Position numbers and translations under genes: made by a program. Under the pieces are notes generated by a model. That model was not told where the DNA came from and made no database searches. It saw nothing but the letters and a program-made list of their open reading frames with translations. Source: Owenia fusiformis (Eukaryota; Annelida; Polychaeta; Sabellida; Oweniidae). From it: a stretch of 64,000 nt of DNA. Location: assembly GCA_903813345.2 (NCBI GenBank), contig CAIIXF020000007.1, positions 28,817,564 to 28,881,563 of the forward strand, read 5' to 3'. This document shows positions 24,601 through 31,914 of the stretch, one piece after another. Within the stretch, counting starts at the first letter, position 1, and each line of letters opens with the position of its first letter.

Positions 24601-26856
24601 TCCTTATGAGCTGTACATCAGTGGCCGCAATTTCAAAAAACATTTGAAGAAATCTCAACCCAAGGCACCTAAACAGAGAATGAAGAAAACTAAAGAAAAA
24701 GCACAGATTGTTCCTGATGGTGATGTTGAATTTCCTCTGAGTGATTTCGAAGGTAAGGCTGTTTTGGCATTGTTGGGTTCACAGCCAATACTATCCCTTG
24801 GAATAGTCTCTTATGCTTGAGTTTAAGAGTGACTCTGATGAATCAGAATGCTATTTTTGGCTCCCATGAGTAAGTAAACCCTCTTTCCATTTGTTTCTCA
24901 TTTTTGGACAAATTCAACCCGTTTTGCCTAAACTAATGCTCATCCATTTATGAGGGCCTAAACTGATATTGAGACAATTGGTCTCGGGTTTTAATAATGC
25001 CTTGTTTAAATTTGATATTGTGTGTTGCAATTGATGTTGAGAAGTATTGGCGTCAGTTTCAGCTTCCCTAAGTTTTTATGTCACCACCAGAAATGGAGTG
25101 GAGAGTCCGTAGAGTTTGGTCCAAATTTTACAGGCATTTTCAAGATGACCATTCATTTCAAAACAACCACCAGTTTTTGTTAGAATGTAATCTTAACTCA
25201 AATACAGAAGGTTTTGGTTCAAATTTTATAAGCTGATGCCTGATGGACATGGAAATTACTTAAGAAGGAATTGCCAAAATGACTGCTGAACCAAGCAGTC
25301 TGTCTAATGTTTCTTATTGGCCTCACTTAACTCCCCATAAACTATTTATTTAATTATCTCATCAAGAGGATTTTGATTGTACTGTATGATACGAATTCAT
25401 GTTTTATAGACCTATTGGATGTGGAGCAGGAGTTACAGGGAATGCTAGGAGATTTGGATGAAGCTGATCCTTTACAAACTGCGGGACTAGGTAATTTAGC
25501 AAAAAGAAAATTCTATTGTAAGTCTGCTTTAAATCCACTCCTACATGCACATTGAGCTGATTCTATTACTTTCCATACATTTTTATGTCACACAACAAGT
25601 GGTGACATATTGTTACAGTCTCCAACTTTTTTGTGGACTGTGCTCGCTGCTCAGTAGTTCATGTTTAGAGTTGGTGATTGGCATTTAGAAGTTGGTGTTC
25701 CGCACCTGTACATGTGTAACAAATGGCAGGTGGTGACATTTTGCATGTTAATGCCTGGTTGAAAAACATGCATTGTAAAATATTTTATTAATCTGACCAG
25801 GAAAAAAGAATGTTTAGTCCATGTATTTCGTGGGAATTCTGTCATAAAAAAAAGTAAATAGAGAGTAATGTTGGAAGCAATCATTTCAAGAAACATGCTT
25901 ACATTTCCCTCTCACATAATCCTAATTATATTTTCTGCAAAATTGAGATAGTCTATGTGATAAAATATAGACTTAGAGATCAATGCAAAAGACTGATGTT
26001 TTTATAAATCTGTTATCCGATTTGCTCCACATTTTATATGGTAATGCATGTCTATAAAAGGAATTTCAAATATGGGAGCTCAATTAAAAATGGCCACCAT
26101 TTTTTGTAATAGCGTCTAACTAAATTACAAAAGTAAGGTTTTGCAAATTGTTACAGGAGCCGTTTCTTAACACTAACAACCAAACATTGTGTAATGCCTA
26201 AATGTATATACATATATACTGAACATTTTTTTAGCTGTCAGTATTAAGCGTACCAAGGGTATTCCAGTTGCATTCTATGATGACAGTCCAAATGAACAGA
26301 CTCCATCTTTCCAGGAGGCAAATACTGCATCAGAATTCGGCCCACATGCAGCAATGCCAGGTAATGAGAGAACAATAGATTTAGTTCATGATCAAACTCA
26401 AGTGGTAGGGGACATAGGAATTTGAATCTTTGAAGCAATATTTTAATATACATGCAAAAGATTTGAAAGAATGATATAAGTATATGAACTTAAATGAAAA
26501 AAATCATCCAACTTTTAGAAATATTGCTACATAAATAATCATAGAAAAAGACATTTCATGAAGTAGAGTTGGAAAACTTGGAATTAATGTATACTTATTG
26601 GCCCACCCTGTCAAAGATTTAAAAGTGGAACTTATAATCTTTAGGGAGCCAAATACTTCAAAAGGTTATTACATGTAAGTAATATCATTCATTTATAGAA
26701 GGTGAACAGGAAGTACCATCAGGTGTTATATTCAGTGAGGAGGATAATTCCCATGACACCATTGAGGAGGACAATTCTCAGGATGTTCAAGTATTCCATG
26801 AAATGCAAGCTCTAGAACATGAGATTGATGAGTTGAACGTTGATATAGATTGGTGA
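6446..26856 (+). CDS. ARID-domain nuclear protein gene (nine visible coding exons, 5' end not found)
   Basis: Coding exons are 6446-6650, 7281-7495, about 7806-8034, 10584-10739, 10984-11084, 24592-24752, 25410-25490, 26235-26360 and 26699-26856. Apart from the exon 2/3 junction, splice phases agree, and the frame stays open from exon 4 to a TGA. Exons 4-6 make a full ARID, a helix-turn-helix DNA-binding fold: FEHDVRRFMDRNNRKIS, LFQLFLAVYDRGGF, GGWQGVYNELTG, AASYYTR then NMLPYELY. A lysine-rich tract follows (KKHLKK, KQRMKKTKEK; likely nuclear localisation), and the C-terminus is acidic. The N-terminal exons are basic (KRRKTKH) with no known domain. The protein is probably a chromatin or transcription factor. 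I could not assign it to a named ARID family; it lacks the Tudor, PHD or JmjC parts that mark ARID4 and KDM5. Exon 1 begins at an acceptor, so the start codon lies upstream and was not identified. Confidence 0.85.
7281..7495 (+). CDS. ARID gene, exon 2
   Basis: The acceptor CATATTTCTAG joins in phase to the preceding exon and restores Glu (ANTEHLTHTEKQ). The donor is ATTGAG|GTATAC. It encodes a charged, probably disordered stretch with MMDDIASDIGSPDVKL. It ends in phase 0, which does not match the next recognised exon. Confidence 0.7.
7585..7700. repeat. Short family B copy in the ARID intron 2
   Basis: TATGTCACCTCCAAAAAGTG, GGTGACATATTGTTATGGTC, then a GATCGGCGGTTAGC body word and the 3' word AGTGACATTTTGCATG and GTGCCTTGTT. 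This is a deletion derivative of family B with no tandem core. Confidence 0.6.
7806..8034 (+). CDS. ARID gene, exon 3 (borders approximate)
   Basis: The protein-like stretch SERQLVRNLCQDLG, KPEPWAQILWDKQWP and ARQYPDLLQLEAKL looks helical and conserved in character. The proposed acceptor is AACACACAG and the proposed donor TGTCAA|GTGATA, which gives the phase 0 that exon 4 needs. The acceptor phase (2) disagrees with exon 2 (phase 0). Either a small exon in 7496-7805 was missed or the acceptor differs. Confidence 0.55.
8653..8965 (+). mobile_element. tRNA-derived SINE
   Basis: The head resembles a tRNA, with an A box (TGGCCTAATGG) and a B box (GGTTCAAACCC at 8730-8740). The spacing is too long, and the anticodon arm does not fold, for a real tRNA. 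The body contains TCGATAAAAGGCTGGCGC and GGTTCTAGCCAGGATAAAGA, shared with the minus-strand copy at 22.4-24.2 kb, which defines a family. It lies in an ARID gene intron. Confidence 0.7.
9345..10134. mobile_element. TA-flanked mariner-type inverted-repeat element
   Basis: The terminal inverted repeats are CAGGGTGTTAAAAAAACGCA and its complement, flanked by TA on both sides, the target duplication of Tc1/mariner elements. Arms are internally repeated and inverted. One frame starts [14 protein letters not shown], which resembles the N-terminus of a mariner/IS630 transposase, so the element is probably a foldback derivative of a transposase gene. A relative is at 35030-35946. Confidence 0.8.
10584..10739 (+). 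CDS. ARID gene, exon 4: first half of ARID
   Basis: The acceptor is AAACATTGTAG and the donor AAGAAG|GTATTT; 52 codons. HDVRRFMDRNNRKISRLP and ITLFQLFLAVYDRGGF correspond to ARID helices 1-3, with the usual L-x-x-L-x-x-x-V pattern and the GG(F/Y) turn. Confidence 0.85.
10984..11084 (+). CDS. ARID gene, exon 5: DNA-contact half of ARID
   Basis: The acceptor is TTTTATAAG. It encodes KSYKGGWQGVYNELTG and NVAASYYTR, the W-x-x-(I/V)-Y and AAS(Y)xxR signatures of ARID helices 4-6. The donor ACTAG|GTACTG is followed 12 bp later by the 11097 mobile element. Confidence 0.85.
11452..11640. repeat. 24-bp GC-rich tandem array of CAGCGCTG palindromes
   Basis: Five or more units of about 24 bp, of the form CCCGCTGTCACAGCGCTCTC plus GCAG, pass into shorter CAGCGCTGCGACAGCGCTCT units. 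The array is much more GC-rich than its surroundings. The open frame across it is a by-product of the repeat. Confidence 0.85.
12285..12560. repeat. Dispersed CAGCGCTG-type repeats, second block
   Basis: Clusters of GCTGTGAGAGCGCTG, GCTGTGACAGCGCT and GCTGTCACAGCGCTGCGACA are separated by copies of TTGATCCAGCCA. They are related to the 11452 array, partly in opposite orientation, inside the same element. Confidence 0.7.
12947..13815. mobile_element. Family C satellite element nested in the 3.1-kb element
   Basis: It is bracketed by GAGGTACGATATTGTAGTCA and TAGGTACGATATTGTTCACG, followed by GTGCCTTGTT. The core is four to five tandem units of about 160 bp, containing CAAGACTTGTCTACAGG, TTTCCAGCCAAACC, TTTTCAGGGATGTTTCTAC, GAACTGATTAGTTTT and GGCCATTTTGGATTTTCCG. 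The same unit recurs at 55.1-55.8 kb. Confidence 0.8.
14464..19743. mobile_element. Giant 5.3-kb foldback element with satellite arms
   Basis: The outer ends are inverted copies beginning TACTCTAAGAGCGAGGAGG (left 14464, right arm ending 19743). About 650 bp of each end is near-identical in inverted orientation, including the CCCCACCCCCCAAAAAGACC stretch and GGGGGCAAATTCGTGACCC. Inside, each arm is a tandem array of roughly 185-bp units (GAATTGTACAATATCAGGTC, TGGAACTAAGATGTAAAA, ATCTGTCCCTCTTTGATGAT). The units point one way on the left and the opposite way on the right, turning near 17.1 kb. No transposase frame is seen. A 3-bp TTC flank on both sides is the only possible target duplication. 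Confidence 0.85.
17188..17650. repeat. Tandem duplication with a C16 tract in the foldback centre
   Basis: AGGGTTAAACTTCCTTAAAA and the following 150 bp occur at 17191 and again at 17609. Before the second copy lies a pure C run of 16 (17582-17597) followed by TGCAG. The duplication is on the right arm only and shifts the symmetry of the palindrome. Confidence 0.75.
19850..20545. repeat. 97-bp tandem array containing mariner-end words
   Basis: About six units of roughly 97 bp, each with TTATTCCTGTCTCATTTGGG, TATACTTCTTTGTGACACCC, TGTATTCCAATTTCCAATCA and ATTGGACTGAATACCTTTGA. The ACACCCTGTAT word resembles the terminus of the TA-flanked elements nearby, so the array may have grown from a solo element end. 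Confidence 0.8.
20976..22232 (+). mobile_element. Poly(A)-tailed retro-insertion with 17-bp target duplication
   Basis: AACTTGCATCTCTTGGC occurs at 20959-20975 and again at 22233-22249. Between them is a 1.26-kb insert that ends in an A-rich tail with repeated AATAAA words (AAATAAAAAATAAAAAAAAC). This is the signature of target-primed reverse transcription. The insert has no recognisable reverse transcriptase or gene, so it may be a 5'-truncated LINE tail, a SINE-like RNA or a retrocopied non-coding transcript. Confidence 0.8.
22385..24215 (-). mobile_element. tRNA-derived SINE, interrupted by a family A element
   Basis: The tRNA-like head reads on the minus strand near 24200-24130 (B box GGTTCACTCCC). 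The body words TCTAGTAATC, AGGCCTTTTAT and GGTATCTTTATCCTGATTAG match the complement of the copy at 8653. The SINE body is split between about 22483 and 24060 by the family A insertion. Confidence 0.65.
22483..24059. mobile_element. Repeat family A copy 2, full length (Helentron/HINE-like design)
   Basis: The left end is TTATCCCACCGAACGAAGTT then CGAGAGGGATATAGGAAAG and (GTCC)n. The right end is GTTCGGTGGGATTTGCT, then a stem-loop ACTCCTTGGAGT and GCTGTTTTT. Between them lie about nine units of 143-156 bp, each with GATAACTCAAATACCAGTGA, TTCAAATTTTATATG, TTTTCAAGATGGC and CAAAATGGCGGCCATTTTTC. Inverted subterminal words, a tandem core and a 3' stem-loop, with no terminal duplication, fit the pattern described for non-autonomous Helentron/HINE elements. 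The class is an inference. Confidence 0.75.
24275..24400. repeat. Short family B copy
   Basis: TTTTGTCACCACAAGAAGTG, GTGATATATTGTTATAGTCT, CCAACTTTTTTGTGGA, then GGTGGTAACATTTT. This is a deletion copy without a tandem core, just upstream of the exon that completes the ARID. Confidence 0.6.
24592..24752 (+). CDS. ARID gene, exon 6: end of ARID and basic tract
   Basis: The acceptor is TATGTTTTTAG. Joining to exon 5 gives YYTR-NMLPYELYISG, the usual end of an ARID. It continues NFKKHLKKSQPKAPKQ and RMKKTKEKAQ, then turns acidic (DGDVEFPLSDFE). The donor is GAAG|GTAAGG. This match across a 13.5-kb intron is the strongest proof that the exons form one gene. Confidence 0.85.
25080..25320. repeat. 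Degenerate family A relic
   Basis: Words such as GGTCCAAATTTTACA, TTTTCAAGATGACC, TCTTAACTCAAATAC and AGCTGATGCCTGATGGACAT show an old, single-unit remnant in an ARID gene intron. Confidence 0.5.
25410..25490 (+). CDS. ARID gene, exon 7
   Basis: The acceptor is ATGTTTTATAG and the donor GACTAG|GTAATT, both in phase 1. It encodes DLLDVEQELQGMLGDLDEAD, acidic and leucine-rich and probably helical. Confidence 0.75.
25585..25765. repeat. Family B copy without core
   Basis: TATGTCACACAACAAGTGGT, GACATATTGTTACAGTCTCC, GTAACAAATGGCAGG, TGGTGACATTTTGCATGTTA and ATGCCTGGTT give the complete outer design of family B. Confidence 0.65.
26000..26115. repeat. Degenerate family A relic
   Basis: TGTTATCCGATTTGCTCCAC, ATTTTATATGGTAATGCATG and AAAAATGGCCACCATTTTTT match one unit of the family A core. 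Confidence 0.45.
26235..26360 (+). CDS. ARID gene, exon 8
   Basis: The acceptor is ACATTTTTTTAG and the donor GCCAG|GTAATG, both in phase 1. It encodes AVSIKRTKGIPVAFYDDS and NEQTPSFQEANTASEF, a hydrophilic region with no known domain. Confidence 0.75.
26699..26856 (+). CDS. ARID gene, last coding exon
   Basis: The acceptor is CATTCATTTATAG. The exon encodes an acidic C-terminus (VIFSEEDNSHDTIEEDNSQD, EHEIDELNVDIDW) ending in TGA. An acidic tail of this kind could be an activation or protein-binding segment. Confidence 0.8.
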
Positions 26857-27115
26857 GCACAATATCCATCTGAAATTGTGCGGACAATATTTATCTTAAT
26901 TTATGAGATATGATATCTATTTCAGTAAGTGAATATTTGTTGAACCAGACATGGATGTCTAGGAACACAGTCAAGGACAATGTTGATTTCAATCTCAAAT
27001 ATGTTAAGCCTCTAATGTTTCATAATGTGTGTCCAATCTCTCAAATGATGAGATTTAATCATTTTTATACAGTTGATTTTGTTGTAATTTGATTAATTTG
27101 TGTTTAATTGAAGGA

Positions 27116-27121
27116 AATAAA
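27116..27121 (+). terminator. AATAAA polyadenylation signal of the ARID gene
   Basis: AATAAA lies 260 nt past the TGA. This is a suitable distance for a 3' UTR end, and no better signal is closer. Confidence 0.6.
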
Positions 27122-27854
27122 ACTACAAAAAATTCTTACATATGAATGAAATGGATGATGTTATTGTTTATTTTCTTAATTTGTTGTCATTGAGGCACTG
27201 ACATATAAATCTCAATTCTTTTTCAAACTCTCTGACCAAAAGAATAAACAAGGTACAGCATGAATGAGACCATACTATTAAGTATTGATTACTTATTGAG
27301 AATTTAATGAATTTATTTGATAGTGTCAATGGGAATCATTATTCTCATGTCTATTGAATACCATGCTGGCACTTTTGATTTTGATGCACAGTATAATGCT
27401 TTCTGAAGAAAATGCTTCAAATATCTTTACTAAACGAGCTTGTTTAAAATATGTATCATAGAAAACAAGCTATCAATGGCATATTACATGATGATGTGTA
27501 GTCTATGCAACGGACTAAGTAAACACTGCGACTGAACGATTATTTGTGTGATAAAACTACATACATTTGTAAATAGTGCAACTTGTGCGTACAGGTTGAT
27601 GTTTCGATTTTATATGCCTTGATTAAAGTCTCAATTGTTGGCCTAAATTCACTTGAAAAATGCTCAGTGATGAAAAACTGCATACTTATGAAATGTATGA
27701 TGTAATAAATATTAACACAATCAATGATAAAAAATAATAACATGTGGTGGTGGCTCAACTTGCTTGTTTCAGTTATACATTCACCGGCCATAAAAGTACA
27801 CATGCACATACTATAAACCTCTTTAGAACTTTAATAGTTGCAATTTGTTGTTAT
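27122..27854. other. Intergenic, nothing recognised
   Basis: AT-rich sequence downstream of the ARID gene with no coding signal or clear repeat. Confidence 0.4.
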
Positions 27855-27858
27855 TTAA

Positions 27859-28346
27859 AGGCCCACTTTGCGAATTTTCAATGTTTTTGGGCAAAATAAA
27901 GAATTTTATTTGAATTCTATAGAATGTCCAATGTATTGATAAGAACCCTATCTCACATTTGACACCAACAGCAGCTCAAACGAACCACATCAAAGCTTAC
28001 AACAATTGATCAAAAAATATTTTCAATCTGTCAAGCTTTATATATCAAGTTTTTATCAATGTCATTGAAAGATGGCGAAGTTGTTTGTATTACATGATAC
28101 ATTCATTTTTATAGAAGTGTCGCCATCTTTTAAATCAAAAGTAATTAAAAACATGCACTTTGTTTAGGATGTGCATGCATGTCTAATGATCTCTAAACTT
28201 CAAATGCTTTTTTCTCTGTGAGTTATTTTTTTCTTGGTTCAATATTAAAGCAAATCAAACTTTGTGTCATATTTGAGCGAGTGTGTGAGTAATATGTTTC
28301 AATGATCATTTTTTTCTTTTTTTTCTAAATCAAGTATAGTGGGGCT
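27859..28346. mobile_element. TTAA-flanked small inverted-repeat element
   Basis: TTAA lies on both sides (27855-27858 and 28347-28350), with ends AGGCCCACTTTG and the complement of AGCCCCACTATA. TTAA target sites are typical of piggyBac elements. The 488-bp interior has no coding potential, so it is a MITE candidate. Confidence 0.6.
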
Positions 28347-28991
28347 TTAAGTAAAAGAGCATATAAAATGCAAGTCTATGAGCCCTAGATGTAAGTGTGC
28401 TTCCTCAGTGATGCTGTTAAGGCTCATGAACAGAATGATAGATGCTTCATCAACAGAAGAATGCTTTAAATGAATAACTCCAGTGCATGAACTTATGTGG
28501 CGAAGCCAGCAAGGTTAAGGCATGTTAGTACTATATTTTGTTCATGATGCATTACTTGTCTTTGTGAATTGATATCATATTTTAAAATTCTGAACTAAAT
28601 ACCATGTTTTTTCAAGTACAGTCAAGAATTACAAGAAATTTTGTCTAGATGTAGTATTTACCACTCTTATTTTCAAAGATATTTGAATTTTAAATATTTA
28701 CAGACAATTTATATCTTGTATATTACTTTTTTAGTTTGGTGTGTTGCGCAACATCCAAGTTAAAAAGCACCAGTGTTGACTTCAAAGTGACAATGGATGC
28801 TAGTTTATATCACTGCTTGGATGCAGCACGGCAACGAACTTAAAGTCAGTGGATGCAGCCATGGCAACGTTGTTGAGATAGATGAGGTAAGGCTTATACA
28901 GTACTATACTTTCATGTTTTACTATGATAGTCAATTTTGAATATGCATTCTACTTCAGAAATAGGTAAATTTTATTTATCATAATACTCTA

Positions 28992-29302
28992 CAAGGTGTG
29001 CCAAAAAAGGTTACCCAAACAAGACTTAATAACTCAATCATTCAGTATGGGTTTAAAGTACAACTGAACTTTGTTAAATGTTCTTTCACTCAATTAAGTT
29101 TCATTGGTCTATTCCAAATGGTTGTGATTTTAGGGCCATTTTGGAGGCTAATTTGAACGTATGGGGTGAGGTTTTCTGACATGGTCACATATATCTTATG
29201 TAATGGCCTTCTCATCTCTTGTTTCAACACTCTTATCTGGTGCTTCTAGGGTTCACTTAAGTTATCAAGATTTGTTTCGGTTACCTTTTTTGGCTTACCT
29301 TG
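28992..29302. mobile_element. 311-bp TA-flanked MITE
   Basis: The ends CAAGGTGTGCCAAAAAAGGT and the complement of CAAGGTAAGCCAAAAAAGGT are flanked by TA. This is mariner-type by target and end. There is no coding content. Confidence 0.75.
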
Positions 29303-30501
29303 TAGAATATTATTAATTTGTAGATTGAGAAACAACAGTGTAGTGTATGATGATGACAGAACGTAACATACAACTGAAATTTAAAAGATGGAAGGATAAC
29401 TTATACTTTCCTTTTACATATATCTGATGACTATTTGCTCTACTAAACATTGAACCATATTAGTCCTGATACACGGCTGAAACCTTTTGATGGAACACAC
29501 TAAAATTATATATGTCAATTATAGACGTGTCCTTTATTGAATTGAAATATTAATTTGTATATAATGTATATACTGTACAAATGCAATACTATATAATACT
29601 AATCAAAACAATACAAGAAAACACATGTACAATACAAAACATCTGTACTATTAAAATGCTATAAGCACAATATTTCTGAGGAGAAACTGGAAATATAAAT
29701 GACAACATTCAATTTACTAATATTTATACTATTGACATACTAGTAAATATTTTAATAGACAAAATCCTTTATCCAAGATACTCAATATTCTCTTTACTAT
29801 GCTTAAATATAATATTTTCCTTAAAAGTATTTTAACGGTTAAAAGTACACACTCTGAACATCCTATACATGTGTATCATACAGGGTGTGCCAAAAGATTG
29901 GAGACTGTATCAAAGTATCTAGAAGATAGGCAAGGGCTTAGACTGGTAAGACATAGTTAAATGAGAAATCATACTATCATTATGATTATTAAGATTTCAT
30001 TTTTATAGTTTCAATTGGTTTCAGTTTCAAAGTTTTGTTGTGGCTATATGGCCATAATATCATTTTATAATATATATAAACTGGTCATGTGTAGTTCCAT
30101 CGCTTTATTTGTTTCATTGTGATGTCAGTATATGTATCACATGTTACATTGGTTTAGAAGTGTGTCATTTTTCCATTACATTGTCACAAATAATGAAAAA
30201 TAAAATTACACGGTAGATCCTCATATGACTTGGTTGTTTTAGTTCATCAGTGTCCTGTATAATCACTCTGTCACCTAGTCATGTTCATAACTCTATCTTG
30301 CTTTTAATCATGGACATTCTATTAAAAGCCCATGTTTTAATGGAAAATCAATGTAGCTTTCAGTATTAATTGATGAAACATTATTGTTAACAATATAAAG
30401 CATGTCTAAAGGTACTAATAGATGGTGTTTTTGTACTAACGAGTAAACTAAAGGAAACTGAAATAATTCTATAATTCTCTTATATAGTGAAATTTGAACA
30501 T
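29303..30501. other. Intergenic with a solo element end
   Basis: No gene is seen. TACAGGGTGTGCCAAAAGA at about 29880 is a single mariner-type end without a partner nearby. The rest is AT-rich. Confidence 0.4.
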
Positions 30502-30653
30502 CAGTAATGCCTGGGTCACATTTGCTCTGATCCATCGGCTGGCGCCCGGCCGATTGAGTGTTTTGTTCAATATTGCATTCAATTTTGAACGAAATACTCA
30601 ATCGGCCGCGCGCCGTGGTGAAAATCAGAGCAAATGTGACCAAGGCATAACTG
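30502..30653. mobile_element. 152-bp palindromic MITE
   Basis: The two halves are inverted copies: GGGTCACATTTGCTCTGAT ... CGGCCGATTGAGTGTTTTGT against ACGAAATACTCAATCGGCCG ... ATCAGAGCAAATGTGACC. It could form a long hairpin. There is no coding content. Confidence 0.8.
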
Positions 30654-31617
30654 AAAGACCCCTTTGGTGATGACTTATGACATGCACCATATAAATCAAA
30701 ATATAAATCATTTGAATCACAGTTTAATACATGTATTCGACAATGTTAATGTTGAAACTTCAAATCACCCAAATTATTTCATGACATTAAGTCATATTTG
30801 TGTGTGAGTCACATTTTTGGCATGCCCTTTGAAAGAAATCTTTTCCTAAATCGAAATATTTTATGATAGCAATACAATAGTAAAGTTCCTACAATAATAC
30901 TGTTTACGTCTGTGCAGCTATGTACATATTATTTATAATTTGTGTGATTTATAAAACCAGTATGGTTTGGTCGGATCACATTGTCACTTTATCTTTCTTG
31001 GATACCTGATCATTTTGGATACCTGCGTCATTTAACATGCATTGCTGTGATCACCCTAGCATTATAGCAACTGGGAGCTACATCCTGTTGAAAATTAGAA
31101 AATTACATGCTATCCTATTATAATCTGTTATCTGTTAACATCCTTTCAAAATGTTGAAAAAATAAACATTAAGATATTTGGGCCTTTAAAATAGGTAGTT
31201 AAGATTTTGCAATCTTTTGGAAAATAACCTTGAAAATCACTGCAGTTATTCATTCTTTCTTTATGACATTTTTTATTCCTTTTTCTGAATCATTTGCTTA
31301 TATCTTGAATCAAACTTCTTCTGTGTCTCTTTGATTTGTTTCTGTGGATGATTTTTGGGATATGTCATCATTAATTTTTTAATATCCCATAGCAGTCAGG
31401 TCTCCTCAACATGGCTTCTGCACCTATTTGATAGTTTGAATAGGTTATTCTAGGAGTCAAGACCACTTTAAATACCAGAGCCGTGGACTTTACACATTCT
31501 TCTAACCATTTGCACCACTTTCGATTATAACTAAATGTATAAGCTCTTGTTGTATTGTATCAATCTTTCCATTTTAATCACCATGCTGTTGAGGTACACC
31601 TTGGTTATGTTATATTA
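30654..31617. other. Intergenic, nothing firm
   Basis: AT-rich, between the converging ARID and aminopeptidase genes. A weak tRNA-like SINE remnant may lie near 31440-31510. No coding region is seen. Confidence 0.35.
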
Positions 31618-31623
31618 TTTATT
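31618..31623 (-). terminator. AATAAA polyadenylation signal of the aminopeptidase gene
   Basis: On the minus strand AATAAA lies about 205 nt past the TGA stop. Other AT-rich signals could also be used. Confidence 0.45.
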
Positions 31624-31826
31624 AGAATGCTCATGTTAGAAATATCACGAGTCATGTTCATGATTTATCATTTTTCACAGAGTGAAATTACTAATGATAT
31701 AATTCAAAATCTGTCATAAACAAGTAGAAAATCAACCCTTTACAAATGTATGGTTTGGCCCATAGGTATGTATATGTGACATACAAAAATGTATCCACCT
31801 TATAAAGTTCTTATGAGAATATGTGA

Positions 31827-31914
31827 TCAAATAAAGTAAGAACGTTCTCTTGCGTAATTTTTCATCCAACTTGACACCTGTCCCTCTTGGGTTACTGTCC
31901 ATTGCACATTTGCC
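31827..31914 (-). CDS. ANPEP-like: Aminopeptidase exon 17 (C-terminus)
   Basis: The acceptor is TTGTTTCCAG. It encodes [18 protein letters not shown] and [11 protein letters not shown] then TGA, matching the usual family ending in which a tryptophan-containing helix closes the protein. Confidence 0.9.

Noticed and set aside
28735-28890. Possible extra exon downstream of the ARID gene
   Set aside because: A GTAAGG word follows a repeated ATGGATGCAG stretch, but no open frame or acceptor supports coding. It lies beyond the AATAAA.
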